From: Sulfurospirillum arcachonense
GTDB lineage: Bacteria > Campylobacterota > Campylobacteria > Campylobacterales > Sulfurospirillaceae
Direction of reading: 5' to 3'
Length of the DNA stretch: 25,434 bases
Assembly: GCA_015662785.1 (NCBI GenBank)
Contig: DQTM01000153.1
Coordinates: 1 to 25,434 of the forward strand
The notes under the pieces are model-generated. The model was not told the DNA's origin, made no database searches, and was given only the letters and a program-made list of their open reading frames with translations. Made by a program: the position numbers and the translations under genes. This document shows, one piece after another, positions 1 through 8,422 of this stretch; the stretch's first letter is position 1, and each line of letters opens with the position of its first letter.

Positions 1-17
1 ATTTCGCGTTCTTTTAA

Positions 18-93
18 TGGTGGTCGCTATAAGACTCGAACTTATGACATCTACCTTGTAAGGGTAGCGCTCTACCAACTGAGCTAAGCGACC
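18..93 (-). tRNA. tRNA-Val (anticodon TAC)
   Basis: Read on the minus strand, the sequence folds as a complete 76-nt cloverleaf. The acceptor arms are GGTCGCT and AGCGACC, followed by an A discriminator and an encoded CCA. The anticodon loop CTTACAA lies on a 5-bp stem (CTACC/GGTAG) and gives anticodon TAC, which reads GTA valine codons. It is the last of three tRNAs transcribed leftward from the promoter at 340-368; the cluster may continue beyond the window edge. Confidence 0.95.
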
Positions 94-139
94 GATAATA
101 TAACTTTTTTGTCCAGGATCATTACAAATAACTAAAAAA

Positions 140-215
140 TGGCGACCCCTAGGGGATTTGAACCCCTGTTACCGCCGTGAAAGGGCGGGGTCCTGGACCA
201 CTAGACGAAGGGGTC
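140..215 (-). tRNA. tRNA-Glu (anticodon TTC)
   Basis: Minus-strand 76-nt tRNA with acceptor arms GACCCCT and AGGGGTC, G discriminator and encoded CCA. The anticodon loop CTTTCAC on a CCGCC/GGCGG stem gives TTC (glutamate). The body closely resembles bacterial tRNA-Glu, including the CAGGGGTTCAAATCC T-arm. It is the middle gene of the Lys-Glu-Val cluster. Confidence 0.96.
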
Positions 216-227
216 GCACAAAAAAAA

Positions 228-303
228 TGGTGTCCTGTGTTGGATTCGAACCAACGGCCACTTCCTTAAAAGGGAAATGCTCTACCGGCTGAGCTAACAA
301 GAC
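228..303 (-). tRNA. tRNA-Lys (anticodon TTT)
   Basis: Minus-strand 76-nt tRNA. The acceptor arm GTCTTGT pairs with ACAGGAC with one T:G wobble, then A and CCA. The anticodon loop CTTTTAA gives TTT (lysine). The T-loop GGTTCGAATCC is canonical. It is promoter-proximal in the three-tRNA cluster; 12 nt separate it from tRNA-Glu, so the three are surely processed from one precursor. Confidence 0.96.
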
Positions 304-339
304 ACTTATTTAGTTACTCTATCTCGTAATGAGGTTGAA

Positions 340-368
340 ATTATAGACAAATAAATCTTTTTTGTCAA
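340..368 (-). promoter_or_regulatory. Consensus sigma-70 promoter of the tRNA cluster
   Basis: On the minus strand there is an exact TTGACA (363-368) and an exact TATAAT (340-345) with a 17-bp spacer, the ideal housekeeping promoter. The expected start is near 333, leaving a leader of about 30 nt before tRNA-Lys. Epsilonproteobacterial promoters often lack a good -35 box, so full consensus fits a strong stable-RNA promoter. It lies downstream of the CinA gene on the same strand. Confidence 0.85.
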
Positions 369-398
369 GAGTTTTTTAAACTTTTTTCAAAATTTTTT

Positions 399-1493
399 TT
401 ATCTGAAAAAAACATCTTTTCCTACATGTAAAAGAAGACGCAGTGCATGGTAACAGCTTTGTTTTTGAATATACTCTCTATCCCCTTGTAGAAGTACTCT
501 TTCTACTAAAATTTCACCATTTTTTGCACGTGCTCCTACAAAAACTGTACCTATAGGTTTAGATTCACTTCCTCCTGTTGGACCAGCAATGCCGCTAGTT
601 GCTAGTGCAAAATCTGATGAACTTCTTTTTAAAATTCCCTCAAGCATCTCTCTTATGCATAGCTCACTCACTGCACCATAGCTTTTAAAAGTGTCATCAC
701 TAACACCAAGCCAAGCTTTTTTAATACTGTTTGAGTAGCTTACAATGGAGCCTTTAAAAACTTCAGATGAACCACTAATACTTGTTATCATAGAAGCTAT
801 GCCACCACCTGTACAACTCTCTGCTACAGTTATGGTTTTATTTGCATCTTTAAGTGACTCTATTATGTGAGTTAAAACGTCACCATTTTCTATAAATTTA
901 TCTGGAAAGAGTGATTTTACTGATTTTAAAAAGTTTTTCAAATTTCCATATTTGTACGTTGTAGCTTCTATAAAACTCCACCCCTCGACAATGGAAGTTG
1001 AGGAGAGTTTTATCTCATATGTATCAGCTAAAGGCGCAAGGAGTATTTTTGTTGAGTCTTCATCCAATCCTATGAGAGAAAATAGAGTTGAACTCTCTTT
1101 ACATGTAAGGAAAATCTGAGGTAATTTTTCGTTTTCTTTTGCTCTTAGTATATTGACCTTTTTTCCTTGATATTCTAAAAGATAAGAGTTAGTGCTGTGT
1201 TCTTTAGATTTTGATGGTATTAGAGTTTTGTCTTTGAGTTCTAAAACATCTTCATTAAGCGTAGATATGATTTTGCCTATTAGATTAAAACTATCACTTG
1301 ATGCTATCACAATGGTTTGGTCTGATTGGCTTATTGTTTTTTCTAAAATCTCAAATAGATTTGTTTCATTTTTGTCTAAATATATTTTTTGTTGAGGAGT
1401 CTCTACATGTAGAGATATATGAGAGTCAATATATTCCAAGAATGGTTTGTTTATCTTTAGTGATTTTCCTACTATTATAAGGGTGGTTGTCAT
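399..1493 (-). CDS. cinA: CinA-family protein (C-terminal nicotinamide-nucleotide amidohydrolase domain)
   Basis: The 364-aa product has a clear C-terminal CinA/PncC domain (about residues 205-355) with the signature AESCTGG at 224-230 and SGIAGPTGG at 300-308. This domain deamidates nicotinamide mononucleotide in pyridine-nucleotide salvage. The N-terminal 200 residues occupy the place of the MoaB-like CinA N-domain, but I do not see that domain's usual motifs, so this half is divergent or has another function. The start ATG is 79 bp from the divergent ileS. No signal peptide or membrane segment is visible. The family call is firm; full CinA function (with ADP-ribose pyrophosphatase activity) is not supported by the N-terminus. 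Confidence 0.88.
   Translation of the reverse strand: MTTTLIIVGKSLKINKPFLEYIDSHISLHVETPQQKIYLDKNETNLFEILEKTISQSDQTIVIASSDSFNLIGKIISTLNEDVLELKDKTLIPSKSKEHSTNSYLLEYQGKKVNILRAKENEKLPQIFLTCKESSTLFSLIGLDEDSTKILLAPLADTYEIKLSSTSIVEGWSFIEATTYKYGNLKNFLKSVKSLFPDKFIENGDVLTHIIESLKDANKTITVAESCTGGGIASMITSISGSSEVFKGSIVSYSNSIKKAWLGVSDDTFKSYGAVSELCIREMLEGILKRSSSDFALATSGIAGPTGGSESKPIGTVFVGARAKNGEILVERVLLQGDREYIQKQSCYHALRLLLHVGKDVFFR
1400..1415. repeat. 16-bp perfect palindrome containing an iterated TACATGTA
   Basis: TCTCTACATGTAGAGA is fully self-complementary. Its core is one of 16 TACATGTA copies in the window, with first bases at 423, 1100, 1404, 4155, 9584, 10417, 11445, 11646, 13516, 13630, 17073, 18071, 18292, 20784, 21925 and 23234. 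All lie inside coding regions, in more than one reading frame (often Thr-Cys-Lys or His-Val), and all are followed by A or G. Role unknown; see findings. Confidence 0.7.
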
Positions 1494-1535
1494 TCATAAC
1501 CTTTTTCATTTATTATATCATAAGTAGGTTTTGGA

Positions 1536-1541
1536 TATAAT
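1536..1541 (+). promoter_or_regulatory. Probable -10 box upstream of ileS
   Basis: An exact TATAAT lies 31 bp before the ileS ATG in the 79-bp gap shared with divergent cinA. No convincing -35 hexamer is visible, as is common in epsilonproteobacteria. The ileS start is preceded by a purine-rich stretch, ATAGGAAACTA, serving as ribosome binding site. Confidence 0.5.
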
Positions 1542-1572
1542 CGCATAATTTTATACAACTATAGGAAACTAA

Positions 1573-4332
1573 ATGGATTACAAAGATACCCTGCTTTTAC
1601 CAAAAACTGGATTTTCAATGAGAGGAAATCTTCCCCAAAATGAACCAAAGCGTTATGCTAACTGGTTTAAAGACGAATCTGCTTACAACAAAATGAAAGC
1701 AAACCGCACAGATGCAAAAAAACAATTTATACTTCACGACGGACCACCGTATGCAAATGGGCATATACATATTGGTCATGCACTTAATAAGATTTTAAAA
1801 GACATTATAGTTAAAACTCACTACTTTTTTGGTGAAGAAGTTAGATACGTTCCAGGTTGGGATTGCCATGGACTTCCAATAGAACAACAAGTTGAGAAGA
1901 AGATAGGCAAAAGTAAAAAAGAGAGTATGCCAAAGGCTGCATTTAGAGAGTTATGTCGTGAACACGCAAGAAAGTTTATAGATATTCAAAGAGAAGAGTT
2001 TAAGGCTCTTGGTGTTATTGGTGATTGGAAAAATCCATATATGACTAAGAAGTTTGAGTTTGAAGCAGACATCTATAGAGCTTTGTGTGAGGTAGCTGGT
2101 AAAGGACTGCTTATAGAGAGAAGTAAACCTGTTTACTGGTCATGGGCAGCGAGGACTGCTTTGGCTGATGCTGAGATTGAGTATGAAGATAAAGAAGATT
2201 ACTCTATTTATGTGGCATACCCACTTCAAGATGAAGCTAAAAAAGCGATAAGCGTAGAGGGTGATGTTAGTGTTATAATCTGGACTACAACTCCTTGGAC
2301 ACTTCCTGCAAATATGGCTATAAGTTTTAATCCTGAAGAAGATTATGTTTTGACAACTGATGGTTTTATTGTAGCAAAGCCACTTCACGAGAGCTTACTT
2401 GAACAAGAAGTTATCAAAGGTGAGATAAAACAGACTTTTAAAGCATCAGTTTTTGAAAACATGAAAGCAACAAGTCCACTAAATGGAAGAGATTCTCTTC
2501 TTATTTTAGGTGACCATGTAACTATGGACGGTGGTAGTGGTTGTGTTCATACCGCTCCTGGACATGGTGAAGAAGATTACCGTGTTGGTTTGAAGTATGG
2601 TATTGAAGTTATGATGCCTGTTGATGAGAGAGGTTGTTATGACCAAACTGTTGTGCGTGAAGGATTACTTCCTGATCCTGAGAGTTTTGTAAATGAGCAT
2701 ATATTTAAAGCAAATGAGAGAATTTTAGAGCTACTTGGGACAAGTTTACTAAAGTGTTCAAAGTTTACTCACTCATACCCGTTTTGTTGGAGAACTCATA
2801 AGCCTGTAATTTATAGAGCAACTAGACAGTGGTTTATTGCAATGGATGAGAAAACAGAGGGAAGAGATACTCTAAGAAATATGGCAAAAGAGAATATCTC
2901 TAAAGTGAAATTTTATCCTGAGAGTGGAATCAACCGTCTTGGAACTATGGTAGAAAATCGCCCTGATTGGTGTATATCTCGTCAACGTGATTGGGGTGTT
3001 CCAATTGCATTTTTTAGAGATAAAGAGACTGGCGAGCCTATCTTTGATGAAAAAGTTTTAAACTATGTTGCGATGATATTTGAACAACGTGGCGCTGATG
3101 CTTGGTGGAGTATGGATATAAAAGACCTTCTATACCCAGGAAGTGGTTACAACCCAGATAACCTTGAAAAAGTTATGGATATTCTTGATGTTTGGTTCGA
3201 TAGTGGTAGTACTTGGAAAGCAGTTTTAGAATCACGTGAGTATGATAGTGGCTCATACCCTGCTAGTATGTATCTTGAAGGTAGTGATCAACATCGTGGT
3301 TGGTTCCAAAGCTCACTTTTAGTTTCGACTGCGGCTCGTGGAATTGCTCCATATGATAAAATACTAACTCACGGATTTACTGTTGACGCTAAAGGCGAAA
3401 AGATGAGTAAGTCAAAAGGTAATGTAATCGCACCTGAAAAAATTTCTAAACAGTACGGTGTCGAAATACTTCGTCTCTGGGTAGCTGTGAGCGAGTATAC
3501 AACAGACTTGAAGATAAGTGATGGAATTTTAAAGCAAGTTAGTGAGCAGTATAGAAAAATAAGAAATACTTGTAGATTTTTATTAGCAAATTGTGAAGGA
3601 CTTGAAGAAATCCTTCCATATGAGAAGATGGGTGTTCTTGACAGATGGATACTAAATCATGCCAAAAAGGTATTTGATGAAGTTGAAGCGAACTTTAGAG
3701 AGTATGACTTTTCAAAAGGTTTTTCACTACTGAGTCACTTTATAACGGTTGAGCTTAGTGGAATTTATCTTGATATTTCTAAAGATAGACTCTATTGTAA
3801 TGGTGAAAATGAAAACATAAGACTTTCAGCACAAAGTGCAACGGCTCTTATAGCTAGACGTCTTTTAGCATTAATAGCTCCTACTTTGACTTATACGGTT
3901 GATGAGATTTTAGAATATGCTCCAAAAATCATCAAAGAAGATTTAGATGATGTTTTTGACATTTTTTATAAGAGTATGGATGAAATAGAAGTAGATTTCG
4001 ACACAAAGTATATGATGGAAGCAAGAGAGAAGTTTTTTGAAATCATTGATGTTATGAAAAAAGAAAAAATCATTAAATCTACATTAGAACTTGATTTAGT
4101 AACTACTTCAAAAATGCTACTTTCCATGAACTCAACTGATACAGAAGATTGGTTTACATGTAGTGCAGTTGTGAAGAATGCTAGTGGTGAAGAGATGGGA
4201 AGTTTTACTCTTGGTGATGATGAATTTAAAATTGTAAAAGCAAATGCTCACAAGTGTCCAAGGTGTTGGAAATTTAAAGCAAATGAAGAAGATGGACTTT
4301 GTAAAAGATGTGATGAGGTTATAAATGCCTAG
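1573..4332 (+). CDS. ileS: Isoleucyl-tRNA synthetase
   Basis: This class I aminoacyl-tRNA synthetase (919 aa, normal family length) charges tRNA-Ile in the cytosol. The HIGH motif appears as HIHIGH near residue 66, after GPPYANG. The second ATP-binding motif KMSKS is at 610-614. The editing (CP1) domain includes WTTTPWTLP and HTAPGHGEEDY. The C-terminus has the zinc knuckle CPRC...CKRC (Cys 895, 898, 911, 914) typical of the bacterial IleS type. It is the first gene of the long plus-strand train; its last codons overlap the start of a small membrane ORF. Identity is essentially certain. Confidence 0.98.
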   Translation: MDYKDTLLLPKTGFSMRGNLPQNEPKRYANWFKDESAYNKMKANRTDAKKQFILHDGPPYANGHIHIGHALNKILKDIIVKTHYFFGEEVRYVPGWDCHGLPIEQQVEKKIGKSKKESMPKAAFRELCREHARKFIDIQREEFKALGVIGDWKNPYMTKKFEFEADIYRALCEVAGKGLLIERSKPVYWSWAARTALADAEIEYEDKEDYSIYVAYPLQDEAKKAISVEGDVSVIIWTTTPWTLPANMAISFNPEEDYVLTTDGFIVAKPLHESLLEQEVIKGEIKQTFKASVFENMKATSPLNGRDSLLILGDHVTMDGGSGCVHTAPGHGEEDYRVGLKYGIEVMMPVDERGCYDQTVVREGLLPDPESFVNEHIFKANERILELLGTSLLKCSKFTHSYPFCWRTHKPVIYRATRQWFIAMDEKTEGRDTLRNMAKENISKVKFYPESGINRLGTMVENRPDWCISRQRDWGVPIAFFRDKETGEPIFDEKVLNYVAMIFEQRGADAWWSMDIKDLLYPGSGYNPDNLEKVMDILDVWFDSGSTWKAVLESREYDSGSYPASMYLEGSDQHRGWFQSSLLVSTAARGIAPYDKILTHGFTVDAKGEKMSKSKGNVIAPEKISKQYGVEILRLWVAVSEYTTDLKISDGILKQVSEQYRKIRNTCRFLLANCEGLEEILPYEKMGVLDRWILNHAKKVFDEVEANFREYDFSKGFSLLSHFITVELSGIYLDISKDRLYCNGENENIRLSAQSATALIARRLLALIAPTLTYTVDEILEYAPKIIKEDLDDVFDIFYKSMDEIEVDFDTKYMMEAREKFFEIIDVMKKEKIIKSTLELDLVTTSKMLLSMNSTDTEDWFTCSAVVKNASGEEMGSFTLGDDEFKIVKANAHKCPRCWKFKANEEDGLCKRCDEVINA

Positions 4333-4441
4333 TCTTTCTCAGCCCGTTGAGATGAATTTTATATGGATTACTATAAGTGTAATAATAGCAACTTCGTTGT
4401 TAGCTATTGTTTTAGTAAAATTGAAAAAGGTAAAAGCGTGA
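4325..4441 (+). CDS. Small single-TM membrane protein (38 aa), between ileS and gatA
   Basis: The ORF begins with ATG inside the last codons of ileS (8-bp overlap) and ends with TGA overlapping the GTG start of gatA (GTGA, 4438-4441). A GAGG ribosome binding site at 4315-4318 lies 6 nt before the ATG. The product has a short polar N-terminus (MPSLSQPVEM), one hydrophobic segment (about residues 11-31) and a basic tail (KLKKVKA), which predicts a membrane-anchored peptide with a cytosolic C-terminus. I recall a small membrane protein at the same place in Campylobacter jejuni (Cj1060c), which supports a real gene. Function unknown. Overlaps at both ends suggest it couples translation of ileS to gatA. 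Confidence 0.72.
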   Translation: MPSLSQPVEMNFIWITISVIIATSLLAIVLVKLKKVKA

Positions 4442-5796
4442 TAACTTTAAAAGAAGCATTAAAGCTTGATAAAGATGCAATTGCAAAATTAAGAGAAGAT
4501 TTAAAGAAAAAAATAGAAGATAAAAAAGAGCTAGGTGCTTATGTTGAACAGCTTCAAGATTGTGAAATTTCTGAATTTGGTGAGGGAATTCCAATCGCAA
4601 TAAAAGACAACATTCAAGTAACGGGTTGGAATGTAACTAGTGGTTCAAACATACTTCAAGGGTATGTTGCCCCTTATAACGCAACAGTAATTGACAATAT
4701 GCTCTCTTATGGTTTAGCTCCATTTGGTAGAACAAACATGGATGAGTTTGCAATGGGAAGTTCAACTGAGAGCTCGTACTATGGTAAAACATTAAATCCA
4801 GTCAATACTTCTTGCGTTCCTGGTGGAAGTAGTGGTGGTAGTGCCGCGGCTGTTGCAGCTGGCATTGCAGTTGCAGCTCTTGGAAGTGATACGGGTGGAA
4901 GTATTCGTCAACCTGCTGCATTTTGTGGTTGTGTTGGTATGAAACCAACTTATGGAAAAGTGAGTCGTTATGGTCTTGCATCATATTCAAGTTCACTTGA
5001 TCAAATTGGACCTATTACTCAAAATGTAGAAGATGCGGCTATCCTTTATGACATCATCGCAGGGCACGAGAGCCTTGACTCTACAAGTGACCCAAGAGCA
5101 CACGACAAAGTAAGTGACAAGCTAAATTGTAACAGAAAACTTACTATTGCTGTTATTGAGAATTATCTCGAAGAGGCTAGCGATGACGTTAAAAAAGTAA
5201 CAAAAGAGGCTGTAAAAGCTCTTGAAGATGCTGGACATAAGATAGTTTATAAGAATTTGACAAATACTAAGTACGATATAGCGGCTTATTATGTCATAGC
5301 AGCAGCTGAAGCAAGTGCAAACTTTAGCAGATATGATGGTGTTAGATATGGAAATCGCGCAGACTCAAATAACCTAAAAGATATGTACTTCAAAACAAGA
5401 AGTGAAGGTTTTGGTGAAGAGGTAAAAAGAAGAATTTTACTAGGAACTTTTGTTCTTAGTAGTGGTTATTACGATGCATATTACATCAAAGCACAAAAAG
5501 CTAGACACTTTATAAAGTCTCAATTTGAAGATATTTTGAGTGAGGCTGATTTGATTTTTGCTCCAGTAACCCCAACGACTGCGTTTGAGTTTGGAAGTAA
5601 AAGTGACCCGCTTGAGATGTATTTGCAAGATATTTATACTATTAGTGTAAACTTAGCCGGTCTTCCTGCTATATCTGTTCCTATTGGGATTGACAGTAAA
5701 AATATGCCTATAGGTGCTCAGTTTGTAGGACGTACATATGGTGAGCAAGTACTATTTGATGGTGCTATGAGTTTAGAAAAAATATTAAAAAATTAA
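4438..5796 (+). CDS. gatA: Aspartyl/glutamyl-tRNA amidotransferase subunit A
   Basis: GatA is the glutaminase/amidase subunit of GatCAB, which converts Glu-tRNA-Gln (and Asp-tRNA-Asn) to the amide form. The amidase-signature triad is visible: Lys56, cis-Ser131 in GGSSGGSAAA and nucleophile Ser155 in DTGGSIRQ, with the same 75- and 24-residue spacings as characterised GatA. I place the start at the GTG at 4438, not the in-frame ATG at 4363. Family N-termini begin near ITLKEAL, a GAAAAAGG site precedes the GTG, and the extra 25 residues are an out-of-frame reading of the small membrane ORF. The resulting 452 aa matches family length. gatB and gatC are not in the window. Confidence 0.96.
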   Translation: MITLKEALKLDKDAIAKLREDLKKKIEDKKELGAYVEQLQDCEISEFGEGIPIAIKDNIQVTGWNVTSGSNILQGYVAPYNATVIDNMLSYGLAPFGRTNMDEFAMGSSTESSYYGKTLNPVNTSCVPGGSSGGSAAAVAAGIAVAALGSDTGGSIRQPAAFCGCVGMKPTYGKVSRYGLASYSSSLDQIGPITQNVEDAAILYDIIAGHESLDSTSDPRAHDKVSDKLNCNRKLTIAVIENYLEEASDDVKKVTKEAVKALEDAGHKIVYKNLTNTKYDIAAYYVIAAAEASANFSRYDGVRYGNRADSNNLKDMYFKTRSEGFGEEVKRRILLGTFVLSSGYYDAYYIKAQKARHFIKSQFEDILSEADLIFAPVTPTTAFEFGSKSDPLEMYLQDIYTISVNLAGLPAISVPIGIDSKNMPIGAQFVGRTYGEQVLFDGAMSLEKILKN

Positions 5797-5808
5797 AGGG
5801 ATTGTGGT

Positions 5809-7257
5809 ATGAAAATTAGAAAAAAAGCGTTGACATTTGAAGATATATTATTGGTTCCTAAATATTCGGAAATTTTACCTAGAGAAGTAGATATAAAAAG
5901 TAAGTTTAGTAAAAATGTATCTCTAAATGCTCCTTTAGTATCGGCTGCTATGGACACTGTTACAGAACACAGAACTGCGATTATGATGGCTAGACTTGGT
6001 GGTATTGGGATTATACATAAAAATATGGATATAGAAGCACAAGCTAGAGAGATTAGACGTGTTAAAAAAAGTGAGAGTGGAATCATAATAGACCCTATCT
6101 CAGTACTTGCAAATGCGACTATAAAAGAGGCTCTTGTTTTGATGAAAGAATACAGAATTTCTGGTGTTCCTGTCGTTACTGAAGAAAATATACTTATTGG
6201 AATTTTGACAAATAGAGATTTAAGATTTGAGATTGATTTTGATAAAAAAGTAGCTCAAGCTATGACGGTAATGCCTCTTATAACTGTTAAAAAAGGTACT
6301 ACGTTAGATGAAGCTGAAGCCATTTTTAGAACAAATAAAGTTGAAAAACTTCCTGTTGTTGGAGAAAATAACCAACTTGAGGGTTTGATAACTATAAAAG
6401 ATTTGAAAAAACGTGTTGAGTATCCAAATGCAAACAAAGATAATTTTGGTCGTTTAAGAGTTGGAGCTGCTATTGGAGTAGGGCAACTTGATCGTGCTGA
6501 AGCACTTGTTCAAGCAGGCGTTGATGTTCTTGTTTTAGATTCTGCTCATGGTCACTCAAAAGGTATCATGGATACTGTTAAAAAAATAAAAGAAACACTT
6601 GACGTTGACGTAGTTGCAGGAAATATTGCTACTAAAGAGGCTGCACTTGCACTTATTGAAGTTGGAGCTGATGGTGTTAAAGTAGGAATTGGACCAGGAA
6701 GTATATGTACTACAAGAATAGTAGCTGGCGTTGGTGTTCCTCAGATAAGTGCTATTGAAGAGTGTGTTGAAGTTGGTCGTAAGTATGGTGTTCCTGTAAC
6801 TGCTGATGGCGGTATTAAGTACTCTGGTGATGTTGCAAAAGCTCTTGCAGTAGGTGCTAGTTGTGTTATGATTGGAAGTTTGCTTGCTGGAACTCAAGAG
6901 AGTCCAGGTGAGCTTATAACTTATCAAGGTCGTCAGTTTAAGACTTACCGTGGCATGGGAAGTATTGGTGCTATGGCAAAAGGTAGTACTGATAGATATT
7001 TTCAAGATGGAACTGCAACAGATAAGCTAGTGCCAGAAGGAATTGAAGGACGTGTTCCTTATGTTGGCGGTGTAAAAGACGTGATTCATCAACTTCTTGG
7101 GGGATTAAGAAGTTCTATGGGCTATGTTGGAGCTAAAGATGTTGCCGATTATCAAGAAAAAGCTGAGTTTGTAGAAATAACAGCAGCAGGACTTAAAGAG
7201 AGTCATGTTCATGATGTTATCATCACTCATGAAGCACCAAACTATAGAGTAAACTAA
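5809..7257 (+). CDS. guaB: Inosine-5'-monophosphate dehydrogenase
   Basis: GuaB oxidises IMP to XMP with NAD+, the committed step of GMP synthesis. The 482-aa product has the (beta/alpha)8 catalytic barrel interrupted by a tandem CBS (Bateman) module at about residues 95-205. The catalytic loop GIGPGSICTTR carries Cys300, and the flap region with YRGMGS is present. An AAAGGGA ribosome binding site precedes the ATG, 12 bp after gatA. The stop codon overlaps the metX ATG (TAATG). Identity is certain. Confidence 0.98.
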   Translation: MKIRKKALTFEDILLVPKYSEILPREVDIKSKFSKNVSLNAPLVSAAMDTVTEHRTAIMMARLGGIGIIHKNMDIEAQAREIRRVKKSESGIIIDPISVLANATIKEALVLMKEYRISGVPVVTEENILIGILTNRDLRFEIDFDKKVAQAMTVMPLITVKKGTTLDEAEAIFRTNKVEKLPVVGENNQLEGLITIKDLKKRVEYPNANKDNFGRLRVGAAIGVGQLDRAEALVQAGVDVLVLDSAHGHSKGIMDTVKKIKETLDVDVVAGNIATKEAALALIEVGADGVKVGIGPGSICTTRIVAGVGVPQISAIEECVEVGRKYGVPVTADGGIKYSGDVAKALAVGASCVMIGSLLAGTQESPGELITYQGRQFKTYRGMGSIGAMAKGSTDRYFQDGTATDKLVPEGIEGRVPYVGGVKDVIHQLLGGLRSSMGYVGAKDVADYQEKAEFVEITAAGLKESHVHDVIITHEAPNYRVN

Positions 7258-8351
7258 TGAAAATTACGACTGCAACAGAGTATTTTGAAGAACCATTATA
7301 CCTTGAAAGCGGTCGTATACTCGACTCATTTAAACTTAAGTATGAGACTTATGGTGAGTTAAATGAAGATAGATCAAACGCAATCATAGTTTTTCATGCT
7401 TTGACAGGCTCTCATCATGCAGCAGGTCGTTATGATGGTGAAAAAAATCAAGGTTGGTGGAATCCTCTTATAGGGGATGACAAAGTTATAGATACAAAAA
7501 AGTATTTTGTTATATGTGTTAATGTTCTTGGAAGTTGTTTTGGTTCAACTGGACCTATGAGCAACAGTGAAAAAGAACCTCTACGCTTGAAGTTTCCAGT
7601 TATTACTATAAGTGATATGGTAAAAGCTCAAATGAAACTTTTTACAAGATTAGGTATAGATAAAGCACACGCTATTATAGGTGGTTCTATGGGTGGCATG
7701 CAAGCACTATGTGTGGCTATTGAGTATCCTGAATTTACGAAACGAGTTATATCTATAGCTTCTACTTACGCTACACAAGCTTGGGCTATAGCTTTTAATC
7801 GTTTGGCTATGGAAGGCATTGTAAATGACCCTAGATTTAAAAATGGTCATTATGAAATGTCTGATTTTAAAGAAGAGGGACTATTTGGTTTTGCCGTAGG
7901 TCGCATGGCTGGACACATAAGCTTTCTTTCGCCACACTCTATGGATAGTAAGTTCGGAAGAAATTACGTTGCAACCGATGGTCTTTATGAACTATTTGGT
8001 AGATTTGAAGTAGAAAGATATATGGAGTACAATGGTCACAGTTTTGCTAAACGTTTCGACCCACTTAGTTACCTTTACATCATAAAAGCGATGAATATTT
8101 TTGATGCTACTAGAAACTATGATTCTTTGGAGCATTCACTTCATCATATCAAATCAAAATTGACTTTGATAGCTTTTAAAGAAGACAAACTTTTTCGTCC
8201 AAAAGAGATGGAAGAGATAAGAGATACGTTGGTAAATCTTGGTCGTGGTAGTGAAGTGGATTATGTTTGTGTTGATAGTGACTATGGACATGATGCATTT
8301 TTAATAGAGTATGATAAGTTTGATTTTTATATTGAGAAGGCACTACGGTAA
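7257..8351 (+). CDS. metX: Homoserine O-acetyltransferase (MetX)
   Basis: This 364-aa alpha/beta-hydrolase acyltransferase activates L-homoserine for methionine synthesis, normally with acetyl-CoA. The nucleophile elbow is GGSMGGM (Ser144). The rest of the triad is Asp310 (EDKLF) and His345 (DYGHDAF). Other family motifs are HALTGSHH near 47 and NVLGSCFGSTGP near 89-100. The start overlaps the guaB stop by one base. Acyl specificity (acetyl or succinyl) cannot be fixed by eye, so a succinyl-using MetX remains possible. The inserted toxin-antitoxin pair begins 160 bp downstream. Confidence 0.93.
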   Translation: MKITTATEYFEEPLYLESGRILDSFKLKYETYGELNEDRSNAIIVFHALTGSHHAAGRYDGEKNQGWWNPLIGDDKVIDTKKYFVICVNVLGSCFGSTGPMSNSEKEPLRLKFPVITISDMVKAQMKLFTRLGIDKAHAIIGGSMGGMQALCVAIEYPEFTKRVISIASTYATQAWAIAFNRLAMEGIVNDPRFKNGHYEMSDFKEEGLFGFAVGRMAGHISFLSPHSMDSKFGRNYVATDGLYELFGRFEVERYMEYNGHSFAKRFDPLSYLYIIKAMNIFDATRNYDSLEHSLHHIKSKLTLIAFKEDKLFRPKEMEEIRDTLVNLGRGSEVDYVCVDSDYGHDAFLIEYDKFDFYIEKALR

Positions 8352-8422
8352 TTGATTTAAAGTTCATTACTGACCTTACTCACTTTTTTCAATTAAGCCA
8401 AGTTGTTAAGAGCAAAAAAATT

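Noticed and set aside
4363..4437. N-terminal 25-residue extension of GatA from ATG 4363
   Set aside because: The extension is the small membrane ORF read out of frame; the family start, ribosome binding site and GTGA overlap all favour GTG 4438.
6556..7005. Long minus-strand frame inside guaB and similar antisense frames elsewhere
   Set aside because: Low-complexity Ser/Thr/Asn-rich translations antisense to clear genes, with no ribosome binding sites; shadows.
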